The position numbers were made by a program, and so were the translations under genes. The notes below the pieces were generated by a model that worked only from the letters and a program-made list of their open reading frames with translations, did no database searches and was not told the DNA's origin. 14,135 nt of DNA, from assembly GCA_011192055.1 (NCBI GenBank), contig DUES01000199.1, positions 1 to 14,135 on the forward strand, given 5' to 3'. Position 1 is the first letter of the stretch, and each line of letters begins with the position of its first letter. The DNA comes from Dehalococcoidia bacterium (GTDB lineage Bacteria; Chloroflexota; Dehalococcoidia; Dehalococcoidales; Fen-1064). Positions 14,118 through 14,135 of the stretch are shown here, in pieces.

Positions 14118-14135
14118 GGCTAACAAATTGCTAAC

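Overview
The window looks like a chromosomal segment of a bacterium of intermediate G+C content, most likely an uncultured, probably anaerobic lineage. A Dehalococcoidia-like member of the Chloroflexota is my best guess. That placement is inference from gene content (a CaiB/BaiF CoA-transferase beside etfBA, a noncanonical EF-G paralogue, a B12-binding radical SAM protein) and from gaps rich in small G/C-rich repeats; no rRNA marker is present. Most genes are full-length and ordinary. I see no CRISPR array, transposase, prophage or defence island.

Plus strand, 1-6939. The left edge carries an unrecognised, apparently frameshifted ORF that runs into a HAD-family hydrolase (476-1165). A 558-bp gap follows, filled with stacked hairpins and repeats. 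An extended -10 promoter then leads into prfA (release factor 1) and prmC (release factor glutamine methyltransferase), which overlap by 4 bp, followed 26 bp later by a CaiB/BaiF CoA-transferase with a very strong ribosome binding site. A 219-bp gap with an operator-like set of half-sites precedes etfB and etfA, the two subunits of an electron transfer flavoprotein. The CoA-transferase and ETF together suggest acyl-CoA activation and oxidation, but no acyl-CoA dehydrogenase is in view.

Convergence point, 6940-7190. This gap holds two copies of a REP/MITE-like repeat and a strong hairpin terminator between etfA (+) and the EF-G-like gene (-).

Minus strand, 7191-13736. From right to left in the direction of transcription: a B12-binding radical SAM protein of the hopanoid-methylase-like type (with its own promoter and an inverted repeat over the -10); then a probable operon of a XerC/D tyrosine recombinase, a 93-residue tail-anchored small membrane protein, protein-L-isoaspartate O-methyltransferase and a nitroreductase; then the separately promoted EF-G-like GTPase.

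Right edge. An initiator tRNA-fMet gene on the plus strand has a near-consensus sigma-70 promoter and a textbook intrinsic terminator. Translation is a recurring theme: RF1, PrmC, an EF-G paralogue and initiator tRNA all fall in 14 kb. The items most worth checking are the noncoding ones: the repeat families, the palindromes at the etfB and radical SAM promoters, and the hairpin between etfB and etfA.
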